A stretch of DNA of 64,000 nucleotides from Solanum dulcamara (taxonomy: Eukaryota > Streptophyta > Magnoliopsida > Solanales > Solanaceae), in the NCBI RefSeq assembly GCF_947179165.1, contig NC_077243.1, forward strand, positions 4,706,001 to 4,770,000. Reading direction: 5' to 3'. Of the stretch, positions 36,076-47,797 are shown piece after piece. Within the stretch, counting starts at the first letter, position 1. Each line of letters opens with the position of its first letter. The notes beneath the pieces are model-generated. The model was not told the origin of the DNA and did not search any database. It saw only the letters and a program-made list of their open reading frames with translations. The position numbers and the translations under genes were made by a program.

Positions 36076-37155
36076 AAGATAAGTGTCAAAAACATATCTA
36101 AACTATTCATTTTTTTTTGAGTTTCATACCTAAACTTTGACTTATTAGTTTGAGAAACACACCTCTCTCTTTTATTTCATTCCGTGTGTACTACACTCTC
36201 TCTTTCATTTTTAAAAAAAATTGTCACATCACACTCCACATAGATAAAACATTCCACTTTAAATTTTTTTATATTAATTATTAAAATTAGTTAAAATTTC
36301 ATTTTTCCCAATTCCAAAAATCGGATCCATTGTTTTTTTAATAATAAAAAAAGTTAAAATTAAATATTAAAGTATTACTATTCCCCACCCTCCAAAAAAA
36401 ATTGTAAAATAAAATATATAATATTTTTTTTAACCCACTCCCACTTTTTCTCACCATATTTTTTGTTTATTTTTATTTTTTAAATTTCTTTTATAAAAGT
36501 TTTTAAAAAAAATTCTTACTTCATCTTCCCACCTACCAACCCCTCAAATAATAATTTAGATTTTATTTTTATATTTTTTTAAAATTTTTTTTTACCTCGC
36601 CCCACCTAACTCTGCTTCCAATTTTTTTCTCATTTCGTGTTAGTTACATACACATGATTTTAGTAAAGTATTTTTTACTTGCCGCATGAATTTTCTTAAA
36701 ATAAAATATTTTTTTCTGTTATATTTGGTGCGCAAATAGAAAAAATATTTTCCTATGAACATATCTAACACAGAACGAGTAAAATGAAAAAAAAAATTAA
36801 AAGCGAAGGGTTAGATAGGATGGATATAATTTTTTTTAAAAAAATTAATAATAATAACTTTATTTTTAAAAAATAATTTCTTTTTTTGGGATAAGAATAC
36901 TTAAGTTTTAACTTTTAGCTAATATTAATATTTATTTAATTTTTTGTCAATATAGAATATTTTATCCATATGGAATGCCATGTGACAAGATTTTTTCAAA
37001 AATTAGAGAGTAGAGAAAGTGTATTACACACACCACTGAGGTATGTTTCTCAAATTAATAAGTGATAGTTTAGATATGAAACTCACACTTCCAATTGTTT
37101 AAGTATGAAACTAAAAAAAAAAAAAAAAATTAGGTGTATTTTTGAACCTTATCTC
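36076..37155. mobile_element. Mutator-like foldback MITE
   Basis: 1080 bp with long imperfect terminal inverted repeats of about 150-180 bp. The left starts AAGATAAGTGTCAAAAACAT and the right end reads GAGATAAGGTTCAAAAATAC on the other strand; both then share GTTTCATA(C/T)(C/T)TAAAC and TTGAGAAACA(C/T)ACCTC. A 9-bp duplication AATAAATTA flanks the element (36067-36075 and 37156-37164), the length typical of Mutator-like elements. The interior is A/T runs with no transposase. Confidence 0.85.
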
Positions 37156-37164
37156 AATAAATTA

Positions 37165-38700
37165 TACATCAATTAACCAATCAACTAAAACTCCTTCAAA
37201 AATCCTATATTGATTCCTATTAGCTAATTATATTTGATATAATCGTGAGCACGTGATCCTTGAAAGAGCACAAAGAAATTAAATAACAAGCTGATCTCCT
37301 TCTTTCTTTTTGTAATGTCCCGATCAATATAAAGAGATTTAATTTAGTCACCCTGCCAATTTAAATATTAACGAACGAGTCCTGGACTTTACGAAAAGAA
37401 TGTCATTTAAAAAAAAAGAATTTAGAGGTTGATGGTATAATTAAAAAAGATGACATATTTTATGTAATTAATTTAACTATTTTAGACAAATGAACAAACA
37501 CACTTTTTTTATAAAAAATTAAAGCAAATGTGTCTTGAATTTGCTTCTCTTCATAATTATTTGAAGAACATTTTAGTTCAGACTCAAGATATATTAAACC
37601 TGACGATCTTTGAGGATCTTATAAGTCAATATTTTCTTCTTTTATTTCCTTATTCATTAACCTATTACTACCACTTACTCTATTTCATTTTTTGTATCCT
37701 GATTATTACTTGGAGAATTGAATAATGCTTTTTTTTTATCACAACTTTTTAAAGTATTTTTTAATTTCTTTTTAAAATTGTTTAATGACGACTACTGTGA
37801 ATATACCCATAACCAACAAATCAACAATACACCTAAAAAGCACCAATATCTCCGAGCCATCTTCTTGGAAGGGTACTTGAAATTACTTCCTACAATTTTC
37901 TTCTTGATTTGAGTTATATATGACTATACATCCACAGTTTCTTTTTTGAAGTTATATAGGACTATATATCCACAGTTACTTTTTTGAACTGTTTCTAGTG
38001 TTTGCCAATGATTCCATAAATTCTAAATTATTATGACTTATAATATTTTTTATATCATCTTGTTTAATAAATAAAATCTTTCATGTTCAGATTCATACAA
38101 ATTTAATTAACTATCTTTTGTACGAATTTGAAAATAAAATACGACATCAAATGGGCTGGCCTAACTTCCACGGAAAGCCCATGCAAGGTCATAGAGACTA
38201 GCCCAGCCCAGTTTTTTAACTAACAACGCAGCTGCTCCTCTTTCCCCCCTTTTCTCTCGCTCTCTCTCCTCTTTGTATATCGGATAGTCATTGAAAGACA
38301 ATTAATTAAGATATTATTCCACCAAATACATGTATCAACGCACAGACACATATATTTGGATAATTATATCTTCGACTTCGGGCTTCTCTAAATAAGTATT
38401 TATGCACAGTGTATACATTACAAATTTGACACCACATTGATGTATTTAGGCACAGATACATCATAATGATGATTCATTGATGTAGGTGTTAATTATTCAA
38501 CGTATTAATAATTTCAATAGTTACATATCTTGTCTGAATTATATATCCCGCCCTCTCCTCTCTATCTCGTCTCTCTCCTCCCTCATTCTTTTAAGGTAAT
38601 TACTTATAATGATATTTGGCCAAATATAAAACAGTAATAATACTCCTTAGAAATCTTTTTAAACAATCATAGTAAAAACAGAAACCAAGAAGAAGAAGAC
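37165..38700. other. Intergenic with a site II-rich patch
   Basis: No gene recognised. At 38150-38225 several TGGGCT/AGCCCA motifs cluster (site II-like TCP-type elements) before a CT-rich stretch. This resembles a plant promoter, but no open frame follows. ORFs at 37528-37912 are short and low in complexity. Confidence 0.5.
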
Positions 38701-38719
38701 GAATTAAGAAGAAAGGGAA

Positions 38720-39060
38720 ACTACGGTTCATTGTAATCCATATCAGTGACACGTAATGTTAGTTTGGAATTTTATTTTCTTAATTAATTAGATGCTAGTA
38801 ATTAATTTGGTAGGATTTTCGCAGTACGTTCTCCGAAGGAACCTAACGTGGAATTTCTTAATTAATTAGTAGTAATTTGTTTTACCATCAAATTTGTGGA
38901 GGCAATTTATTGGAAGTTCATCAGCAATAGCACTTTTCTTTACTAAAGAACAAAAAGAAAGCAGCAAAAATACAATGCTAGCACTGTATACTTAATTTCG
39001 AAGCATATATTATTGTAAGCTGTAAATTGGCGAGAAATTTAGCCTATAAATATGGATTAG
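38720..39060 (+). promoter_or_regulatory. Promoter region of hairpin 3 (duplicated)
   Basis: Homologous to 34695-34990. The TATA box CTATAAATA is at 39044-39052, about 45 bp before the hairpin. Confidence 0.6.
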
Positions 39061-39096
39061 CTTGCGGACTTCTATTACAGAAGAGATGACATTAAT

Positions 39097-39216
39097 GGAA
39101 ATTCAGAGTTTTCTGAACTCTCTCCCTCAATGGCTGCTCATATAACTATGCTGCTACTTTGCAGCTTAATTAAATAATAGCCTTGGGGGTTTGAGTCCAG
39201 AAAACTCTGGCTTTCC
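39097..39216 (+). ncRNA. miR477-like precursor hairpin 3
   Basis: A 120-nt fold-back: the 5' arm GGAAATTCAGAGTTTTCTGA onwards pairs with the 3' arm ending GTCCAGAAAACTCTGGCTTT. The candidate mature strand at 39119-39139 is identical to that of hairpin 2; the opposing strand AGCCTTGGGGGTTTGAGTCC pairs with several mismatches. The loop is larger than in hairpin 2. It is a duplicate of the hairpin 2 locus including the upstream region. Confidence 0.72.
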
Positions 39217-41700
39217 TAGTTTACTAATGTTGGCTCCAGTAAATTATCCACTATTTGTGCGCTGTCCAGAAACCGAATTGATATCGGAACGATCATGCCC
39301 CTTCCGTTTCGTTCCCCATCCTGGTACCTCGCTATCGGACCGGTACGGAACCGGTAACGTTCCGCTGCCAGCCTTACCAGTTGGGCATGAGGGGTGTTGA
39401 GTGGGATTGAGTAGTTAGATTCAGAATTTATTTTTTACGAACAAATTCATCACTTGAAGGAAGGCTAATTCTTTTTTTACTATATGTATATTTTTTGCCC
39501 TGAGATATTACACCTTTTTGCTATTAATTGATCATCTTTTGCTTGTAGCTACGGAGAAATTAATCATCGGAAGATTATTGAAACCGATCAAATATGCGGA
39601 GATGGAGGATTGTGAATTGTGATCGAGAAGACCTTTCAAGTACTTATTATTCATGCTGAAAATTTTCATAAAAGGGTATCACTTCATCAAAAGAAAGAAT
39701 ATTTCGAGTGTTATTTTTTTTGAAATAGAAGTTTAGTAATGATAAAAAAAATTTGTTTTTATTGCAAGTTATAACTTATGAAAATTTTAGATTATGATTT
39801 AAAAATCTCTGAAAGTTTGGTCAAAATGCAAAATTCTATAAGAGTTATATGTGTCCAACTTTTTATAACATAGACAAAATTTAAATAGTAGACTAAAAGA
39901 GGATATTTGCTTAAATCAGCCAATTAAATTAGATTGCGTCGGATAAATCTATTAACAAGATAAAGTGATCATTCTCAGAAAGTCTTCATTCACAAACTAA
40001 ATAGAATTAGAGCCAGTTTGGATTATTTATAAGCTATTTTTAGTTTTTTGAATATTTGATCGATTAATTTAAAATTATTTTGTGCTTAAAATAAACCTCA
40101 ATAAATAATTAAATTTATTTAAATAGACTTATTTTAATCAGCTTATAAGTTAAAAAACAGCTTATAAGTGAAAAAAATAAGTTGGGCTGCGCCTACTTAT
40201 TTTTTTTTAACTTATAAACAATTTTTAACTTATAAGTTACTTAAAATAAGTCTATTGGATTGACTTATAAGTTGTTTTCAATTTTTTTTGAGTGTTTGAG
40301 TGACTAACTTAAAGTCATTTTGTGCTTGAAATAAATTAAAAAAATAATTGAATATGTTTGATTTGACTTTTTAAAATTATAAGTATAAGCAAAAAAAAAA
40401 GTTGGGCTGCCCCAATTTTTTTTTAACTTATAAGCTAATTTAAATAAGTTAAGCCAAAAATGCACTTCATTATTTATCTTAAGATCACCTACTTACCCCT
40501 CTAAATTCAAATGATTCCTGACCTAACAAGAATTAACTATTTAACAAAATAATTAGAAGTATTCACAATAAAAATCATTAGAACTCTCTATCCATGTACT
40601 CTCCTACAAGCCAAATATAAGTGCGACATTTCACATATATACTTGAAAATTTTAAAAACTATCAACATCATCTTAAATCATAGTAATTAAGATGCTACAA
40701 ATGACTAGACTTTAATTGCAAAAAATTTAATAAAAATTGTCCGGTCACTTTAAAAATATGTTGTTTTAAATTTTTTTTGTAATAATTATTTCTCAAAAAG
40801 TAATAATTTTGGATACTAACAGTTTATGCTTGGTTCAATAATTTGATTTTATTTTTTTCAATTTTAGAACAATCATATGTGTTTGACTAAAATTTCAAAA
40901 ATGCTTTTTAGAGATAAAACTATGTTAGATTGACTCACATAGAGTGAACATGCATGTACTCACTATGCTAGTCTTGTCTACATTTTGTGTGCTAATAATA
41001 CATTGATTTTTATACTATTAGGTTAACTTGGATTTGCAATAAAATGTGCTTCTCTTTATCAATCCACCTCAAAGGAATTTCTTCTAGAAAATGTATACTA
41101 TGGCTAACATTACATGACAGACTAATTACTATAATTGACAAGCTGTTGGAATGAGGATTATAAATGCCTGGGGAATAGAGATTCTTCTTCACCCGTTCTT
41201 TATATGTTATAGTTGGCTGATATAAAATTTTCCATTTCGACCAAAATAAAAAACTTTAGTAAATTGAATCTATACTACATATAATTAAAAAACTTGAAGA
41301 AATTGAAATAACCAAAATCCAAAAAACTAATATAAATGATTTGGTTTATTTAAAATCATTTATTTTCTATATATACCAAAGAATACAATAATTCTGAGTC
41401 AAGTCTATCACATAGTACTTGCCTATTGTGGTTTAAATCACATGTGTAATTTGCAAGCTATTACACATTGAAAAATTTATCTAGTGCGCACAAGATATTC
41501 CCCCGAAGGACAACAATTATAACAGACTACGAGTTATCTTGGAGTTTATTTTTTAAAAATATAATTAATAAAAAAGATCAGAATATAAATAGTAGATCCT
41601 CATCAAACCATGAACAACTTACTCTTATCGGAAAATAGAAAAAGGAAGATTAAGATTTAAGATAAGATAAAAAAAAATTAGTTTCTATAAATTAAAAAAA
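39217..41700. other. Intergenic, GC-rich block and MITE-like repeats
   Basis: 39230-39400 is a block of clearly higher GC content (see findings). About 40006-40470 contains repeated CTTATAAG(T/C)T and AGTTGGGCTGC stretches in both orientations, starting GAGCCAGTTTGGATTATTTA; this is a decayed MITE cluster. No gene recognised. Confidence 0.5.
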
Positions 41701-41794
41701 GTGGAAACAAGAGTCAAGGGTGACCAAATGGGGCAGCTGAAACCAATCTCAACCGTCGATCCTAATTTCTACTCGACCTCGTCGGGGATGCAAA

Positions 41795-41813
41795 CGTGGC
41801 AAACACCCATTGG
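41795..41813 (+). promoter_or_regulatory. ER stress response element (ERSE) upstream of calnexin
   Basis: CGTGG, nine bases, ATTGG: the exact reverse complement of the CCAAT-N9-CCACG consensus bound by NF-Y with bZIP28-type factors. It lies about 250 bp before the calnexin ATG. A CACGTG at 41821-41826 and a further ATTGG at 41839-41843 are nearby. A TATA-like CTATTTAAG is at about 41873. Confidence 0.8.
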
Positions 41814-42046
41814 TTCAATTCACGTGTCATGAAGTTCCATTGGCTACAACAAGTCGATGCTTTTCTCAAGATCTATTTAAGGTCTCTTGAATATCACGTC
41901 TTTCGTACTCTGTAGTTTCTGGAGTGTTCTTATTATCTTCTCGTTGATCTATTCCTCCTATAGTGGAAACTCGGCTAGGGTTTTCCAAATCCCAGATCTC
42001 TGATACAGTTTCGATTATCATCTTCTTCGCATAGTCCAAGCGGGTT

Positions 42047-45000
42047 ATGGAAGAAAGTAAAAGGAAGATCTGTGCGCAATATGGGTTGTTGCTATTGGCT
42101 TGTTGCTTTTTCTCTCAGCTCTACGCTTCTTCTGATGTGGTAAGATTTTGATATCGGTAACCTATGCTTTCGATTTTGTTTTTATTATACTGGATCGATC
42201 TGTACTGTGTTGTTTTGTCTTAGATGTGGTGGTTTTTTTTTGCTGATCTGTAGAAGTTCTACGAGTCGTTTGATGAAGCATTCGATGGGCGATGGATTGT
42301 GTCTGAGAAAGAGGAGTATTCAGGTTAGGTTTTCTTTGGATCTCTAAAGTATTTCATTCGATTTTTATTTTACGTTCAGTTTTCACTCTCTTGAATTGAC
42401 TGTTCATAATATTGTCTGCTACTTTGTTCTCGGCAATCTTCAGATTCATTTATAGTTTGTCGATAGAGTTTAGTAAAATAATTAGAAGGTTGAGAAGTAA
42501 TTATGCAAATTAAGGCTAAATGAAGAAACACTGATTCAGGAACATAACTCGTTTTGATGTTTGTGTGGCAACAGTGGGGCGATTAGCTGCTGCATTGTCC
42601 TTAGCGCTACTGCTGATTTATTTATAACTTGTTAACTGAGTAGACTAAAATAATCAGAAGATTGGGAAGTAATTATGCAACATTAAAACTAAAGGAAGAA
42701 ACAATAATTAATGAAGTAACTCGTGTAAATGTTTGCGTGGTAGCAGTGTGGTGATTATCTGCTACAATGTCCTGGGCACTACTTCTGATTTATCTACAAC
42801 TTGTTAAAGGAGTAGGCTAAGAGAGTCCTAAGATTGGGAGTTAATTATGCAATGTTAAGACTAAACAAAGAAGCAATGATTAAGGAACATGATTGTTTGC
42901 TTGGTGATGGGAGTGAAAACGTTGTGATGGTCTTAGGCTCTTAGCTTTTATGGATGCTTATACTTTCTATTATCTATATAGACGATTATTTAGTTGTATT
43001 GGGGTTTCAGTGCCTGTAAATGATCCTATCATAGTTACCAAGTGTGAGTTGGTTTTGAAATTTGCTTTCAGCTGTGGGACGTATGTGAAGGAGCAATTAA
43101 TGTGCCTTCTGAGTTCTGACAGACTGATGCAATCTTCAGCGTTGAAATATTTTGATTATACGTGCCAAATATGATATTGATATGAAGACTGAATATTCAT
43201 GAGGCCACTTAAATGTTTTGACTCTTATATATTGTACATCATGTTTGCATTAATGATGTGATGTCAAATCTTTGATTTTGGAAGCTGCGCCTAGTCTAAA
43301 TTGACTTGTGTGTTGTGCCTTAGGTGTGTGGAAACATGCCAAGAGCGAGGGTCATGATGATTATGGACTTCTAGTTAGTGAGAAGGCCAGGAAATATGCT
43401 ATTGTCAAGGAGCTTGACAATGTTGTTGACCTCAAAGACGGAACTGTGGTCCTTCAATATGAGGTTCGCCTTCAGGATGGACTTGAATGTGGTGGCGCTT
43501 ACCTAAAATACCTCCGCCCCCAGGAAGCAGGTTGGACCGCAAAGGGTTTTGATAATGAGTCTCCCTATACGATAATGTTTGGACCTGATAAATGTGGAGC
43601 CACAAACAAGGTGCACTTCATTTTGAAACACAAGAACCCTAAGAGTGGGGAGTACGTTGAGCACCACCTCAAGTTTCCTCCTTCTGTACCAGCTGACAAG
43701 CTAACCCATGTTTACACTGCTGTTTTGAAACCGGACAATGATGTTCTGATCTTGGTTGATGGGGAAGAAAAGAAGAAGGCTAACTTCCTCGCAGCTGATG
43801 ATTTTGAGCCACCACTCATTCCTGCTGAGACCATTCCAGACCCAGAAGACAAGATGCCCGAGGACTGGGATGAGAGGGCCAAGATTCCAGACCCAGATGC
43901 TAAGAAACCTGATGATTGGGATGAGGACGCACCAATGGAAATTGTAGATGAGGAAGCTGAGAAGCCTGATGGATGGTTGGACGATGAGCCTGAGGAGGTT
44001 GATGATCCTGAGGCCACAAAACCTGAAGATTGGGACGATGAGGAGGATGGTGAATGGGAGGCTCCAAAGATTGACAACCCAAAATGTGCAGAAGCTCCTG
44101 GATGTGGGGAGTGGAAACGACCAATGATCAGAAATCCAGCGTACAAGGGAAAATGGCACGCTCCACTTATTGACAACCCCAATTACAAGGGTATCTGGAA
44201 GCCCAGGGATATCCCAAATCCTGACTACTTTGAACTCGTCAAGCCCAACTTTGAGCCTATTGCAGCTATTGGCATTGAGATCTGGACAATGCAAGATGGC
44301 ATTTTGTTTGACAATATCTTGATCGCAAGTGATGAAAAGGTTGCAGAATCATACAGGAAGACAACCTGGAAACCCAAATTTGATGTAGAGAAAGAAAAAC
44401 AGAAAGCCGAGGAAGAAGCAGAATCTGGTGGCCTCAAAGGATACCAGGTAAAGGATTAAACTTTCTTTATCATATAGTTCCTATGCTTTTTGATTTGTTC
44501 TCATTTCACAACATGAAATATGTGGCAAACTTTGCAGAAAGTGGTATTTGACCTCCTCTACAAGGTAGCTGACGTCCCGTTCTTGGGTGAACACAAGGCT
44601 AAAGTATTGGTAAGTGGAGGAAATATTCTTTGTTGTTGCATTAAAGGGTTTGGTTTTGCTGCAAGTGTCTAATATGTCTTAACTTCTTCTCCAGGATCTT
44701 CTCGAGAAAGCTGAGAAACAGCCCAATATCACAGTTGGTGTTGTCGTCTCAGTCATAGTTGTTGTCTTCTCAGTTTTATTGAAGCTTATCTTTGGTGGGA
44801 AGAAGCAGCAGCCTGTAAGGACTAACATCCCTACATTCCTAGTTAAAAGAAAAAACAATTAAAAGACCCACCTGTATTTTGTTTATCTTATGTCTCTGCT
44901 GTGTTGTGTATATGCAGGCTAGAGCCAGTGCAGAGCCTGAGAAAACTGATGTAGCTGAAACCTCTACTTCCAATAGTCAAGCCGCTGAGGAGAAGGAAGA

Positions 45001-45070
45001 GCAGAACGAGGATGCCGCTGCTGAGGATGCCGCTGCTGCTCCTCGTCGGAGGACTAGGCGCGACAATTAG
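42047..45070 (+). CDS. Calnexin, ER lectin chaperone
   Basis: A membrane-bound ER chaperone that binds monoglucosylated N-glycans on folding glycoproteins. Exons: 42047-42139, 42254-42323, 43324-44447, 44538-44609, 44695-44814, 44918-45070; 543 residues. N-terminal signal peptide ([16 protein letters not shown], residues 13-28). Calreticulin-family signatures [10 protein letters not shown] and IMFGPDKCG. The P-domain has four IPDP..(M/K)P(E/D)DWD-type repeats and four GxWxxxxIxNP-type repeats. A membrane span ([20 protein letters not shown]) is followed by an acidic cytosolic tail ending RRRTRRDN. Length and order match plant calnexins. The upstream ERSE suggests induction by ER stress. Intron 2 (42324-43323) contains a triplicated segment. 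Confidence 0.97.
42484..42930 (+). repeat. Triplicated ~175-bp segment in calnexin intron 2
   Basis: Three diverged direct copies start near 42484, 42656 and 42831. Shared blocks are AAG(G/A)TTG(A/G)GA, TAATTATGCAA, and (in copies 1 and 2) GTCCT(T/G)(A/G)G(C/G) and TGATTTAT.TA.AACTTGTTAA. The third copy is shorter. Confidence 0.85.
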
Positions 45071-47013
45071 GAGGGGAAGGTGCTAGTTACCTCAGTCGGA
45101 CTTCTTTTAGATTTTTGAGCTAGTTGTGTTCCTGTTGTTTTGAAATCCTTTTCCTCTTTTCTCAAATTCTTGATGATCAAGGAAAGCAAGTTTTTCCAGC
45201 AATTTGCTTCCCCTCCAAACAAGCATGTATAACAGTAGTGTATATGGGACAATTTTTATGTGGATGTCGATTGATCCGAGTAACCTTTCTATATCATATA
45301 TTTCAAAGAAAGATTTTTCTTGTTTGGTTTCTTTTACCGAGGATATTGTACTTAATAGTTCTGTTTAATTCTCGTGTAAAATACTAGAGTCGCGTGCACT
45401 TTGTTCTGTTTAACCTTCTTTTGTAATCCTAGAGTTACATGCACTTCAGTGTGTGTCCATACTGAGATAATCCTCTGTTTAGAAAGAACAACTTAGATTG
45501 GGAATTTGAGATTGAACAAGACCACTGCTCTGATCAAGCCGAATTAGTATTTTCAGTAAGGTTTTCAAAATATGAAAATTCAAACATATTTTCACCAAGG
45601 TTTTCAAAATATGAAAATTCAAATATACGAAGAATCTTAAGCGGATTTAACATGTGTTATATATAATAATTTTAATCATGTTATACAGTGTAAGATTAAA
45701 AATAGTTTGTGATAGTAGAAAAAACTACAATGTCACAGCCATGGTTGATTGATAATCTAACCTAATTCCTGACAATCCGCAAGATCATTTTGTGGACATG
45801 AGATTATGTCAAGTTCGATGGCTAATCAATACCATTAACAGTTCAACGATGGTAGTTAATAAAAAGCATTTTGATCGGGACAAAAATATCAGAAGGTTAA
45901 ACTTTAGCTAAATGATCTACTAATTTAAATTCTAACTAGTTACTGTTCTTAAACTTTAAACATATAAAACAAACATAATTGATTATTAATGGCTATAAAA
46001 TTAGTCACGAATTAGGAGACCCTGTTGATTAGGGTTCTTTTGTTATATACCTGATTTGGCCACTTTTGGGCCGATCGGGTTTTTGCCGGTTATTGTTGTA
46101 GACTTGGTTGGAAGCCTAATGGTTTTGATGAAATAATAAAGGACCACAAGTCCAAATTTGATTGAAAAAAATAATGAGTACAAAATTAAGGGAAAATTTC
46201 ATAAATAGACAATAGTTACTATAAATATTTTAATTATATTTTTTGTTATAATTTGTCTAATTATGTCTCATAGCTATAGTTTCGTTTGTTATGGATATTT
46301 TCATTTGTATATTTCACTTGTGAATATATAAATTTATACATTTAGAAATTTTTTAAAACTTCGTTTGTTTATTTCGTTTGCCAATATACAAATAGAATAT
46401 ATACAATTTTTGTATTTATACATTTAAGAATTTTTCAGAACTTATACAAATCAAAAATATCAATAAATCATATACAAATAGTTAGAATAAACATGTACAA
46501 ATTTTGGACTTATGCAATTAAGAATCAAATCGTACAAATTTTGGATTTATACCATTAGAAATCAAATTATATAAATAAAATGACAAAATTAATTAAACTG
46601 TAGCCGCATTTCACCAAATAGCTTAAGTACATAATAATTATTATATGTTTGTCATTTGACGTAATTTTTCCTAAAATTATCAAGCAAGCAATTAGCGGAG
46701 ACGGAGATGATGTGAAAATAAGAAAGACCCAAAATGCAATAAACAAAATATCTTTATAAACCCTTACAAAAGAGAGAGAGAATATTGAAAAAGAAAAATG
46801 GAAAGAGGGCAAGGCTTATGGGAAAGGTTTGTACGTACCCTTAGACCTTAGTATGCATAATAATCAAACAAAAAGTGGACAACAATTAGGCAATATAATA
46901 ACATACGACTACACCGTAGTTCCAAGCAAATTTTATGGTGCGTGATGCAAATTTATTCGGACTGCACGGATAATGGAAAACAACCGTAATTATTCTCACA
47001 CAGTGAAGATTAT
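45071..47013. other. Calnexin 3' UTR and intergenic
   Basis: 45071 to about 45440 is the likely 3' UTR. About 45558-45625 holds two copies of AAGGTTTTCAAAATATGAAA at 40-bp spacing. 46190-46640 is a copy of the dispersed repeat. No further gene seen. Confidence 0.6.
46190..46640. repeat. Dispersed repeat, second copy
   Basis: Shares GTTTCGTTTG(T/C)TATGGATA and the TATACAAAT-rich body with 11710-12260. Same orientation, diverged. Confidence 0.65.
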
Positions 47014-47393
47014 GAGCTCGTTTGGATTGGTTTTAAATTGGTTAAAACCAACTTAAAACTTCTTTTTAGCTTTTGGACGTGTTTGTCTAATGCTGACTTT
47101 AAGCCATAAAGTTCTTAAAGTCAGTCAGAAATGAAAAATTAGGATTTCTAACTTTTTTTTCCAAAATGCTTAAAGTCATTTTCTTTGACCATGGAAATTA
47201 CTTTTATATCCTTTATATTTTAACTAAATTCTCAAACTACCTTTTTTTTTATTCTTTTAACCCTAAAATTCACATCATAAGCACTTTTATCCAAACACTC
47301 AACTGCTTATTTATAAAAATAACTTTCAGCACTTCAAAGTTCTAAAAGCACTTTATACATAAAAATTACTTTTTTAAGCCTATCCAAACGGCT
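47014..47393. mobile_element. MITE with CGTTTGGAT(T/A)GG ends
   Basis: Left end GAGCTCGTTTGGATTGG; right end, on the other strand, TAGCCGTTTGGATAGG. The interior has repeated AGCACTTT/TTAAAGTC motifs. Target duplication unclear. Related pieces lie at 13998 and about 40006. Confidence 0.6.
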
Positions 47394-47797
47394 ATATTGA
47401 AAAGGAATTGAAACTGTTTAATGGTAATGCAATTGCTACTAACAAGTTCAACTAACTAACCAATGAACCTACGTCAGTGAAAGCCTATTTTTAGGTGCCG
47501 ACGGCTGATCCTGCTGGCTGCGCTATCGCCGGCAGTCTTTTGTCTTTACTATGGAGAACTTGCTGAATAGATCACAAATCAGAATTATTTACATTTAAAT
47601 CTGAATCAGTGGAAGTATTTTGGTCAACAACTCAAGTAGTCAATTTTTTTAATTATTTAATAAATTTGGGGATTTCAGTTCATAGGGCTAGAAAGGGAGG
47701 ATACTATAGTTGGTGCCTTCAATTGGATGAAAGGCATTGATCCAGAGATTTGGTTTCTTTTTACAAACTACAGAGGGTTGCCGGAAATCAAGTCCCA

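Noticed and set aside
37528..37912. Two overlapping ~65-codon ORFs
   Set aside because: Low-complexity, AT-driven frames without domains or exon signals.
43701..44294. 197- and 156-codon minus-strand ORFs
   Set aside because: They lie antisense to the calnexin P-domain repeats, whose composition keeps the opposite frames open.
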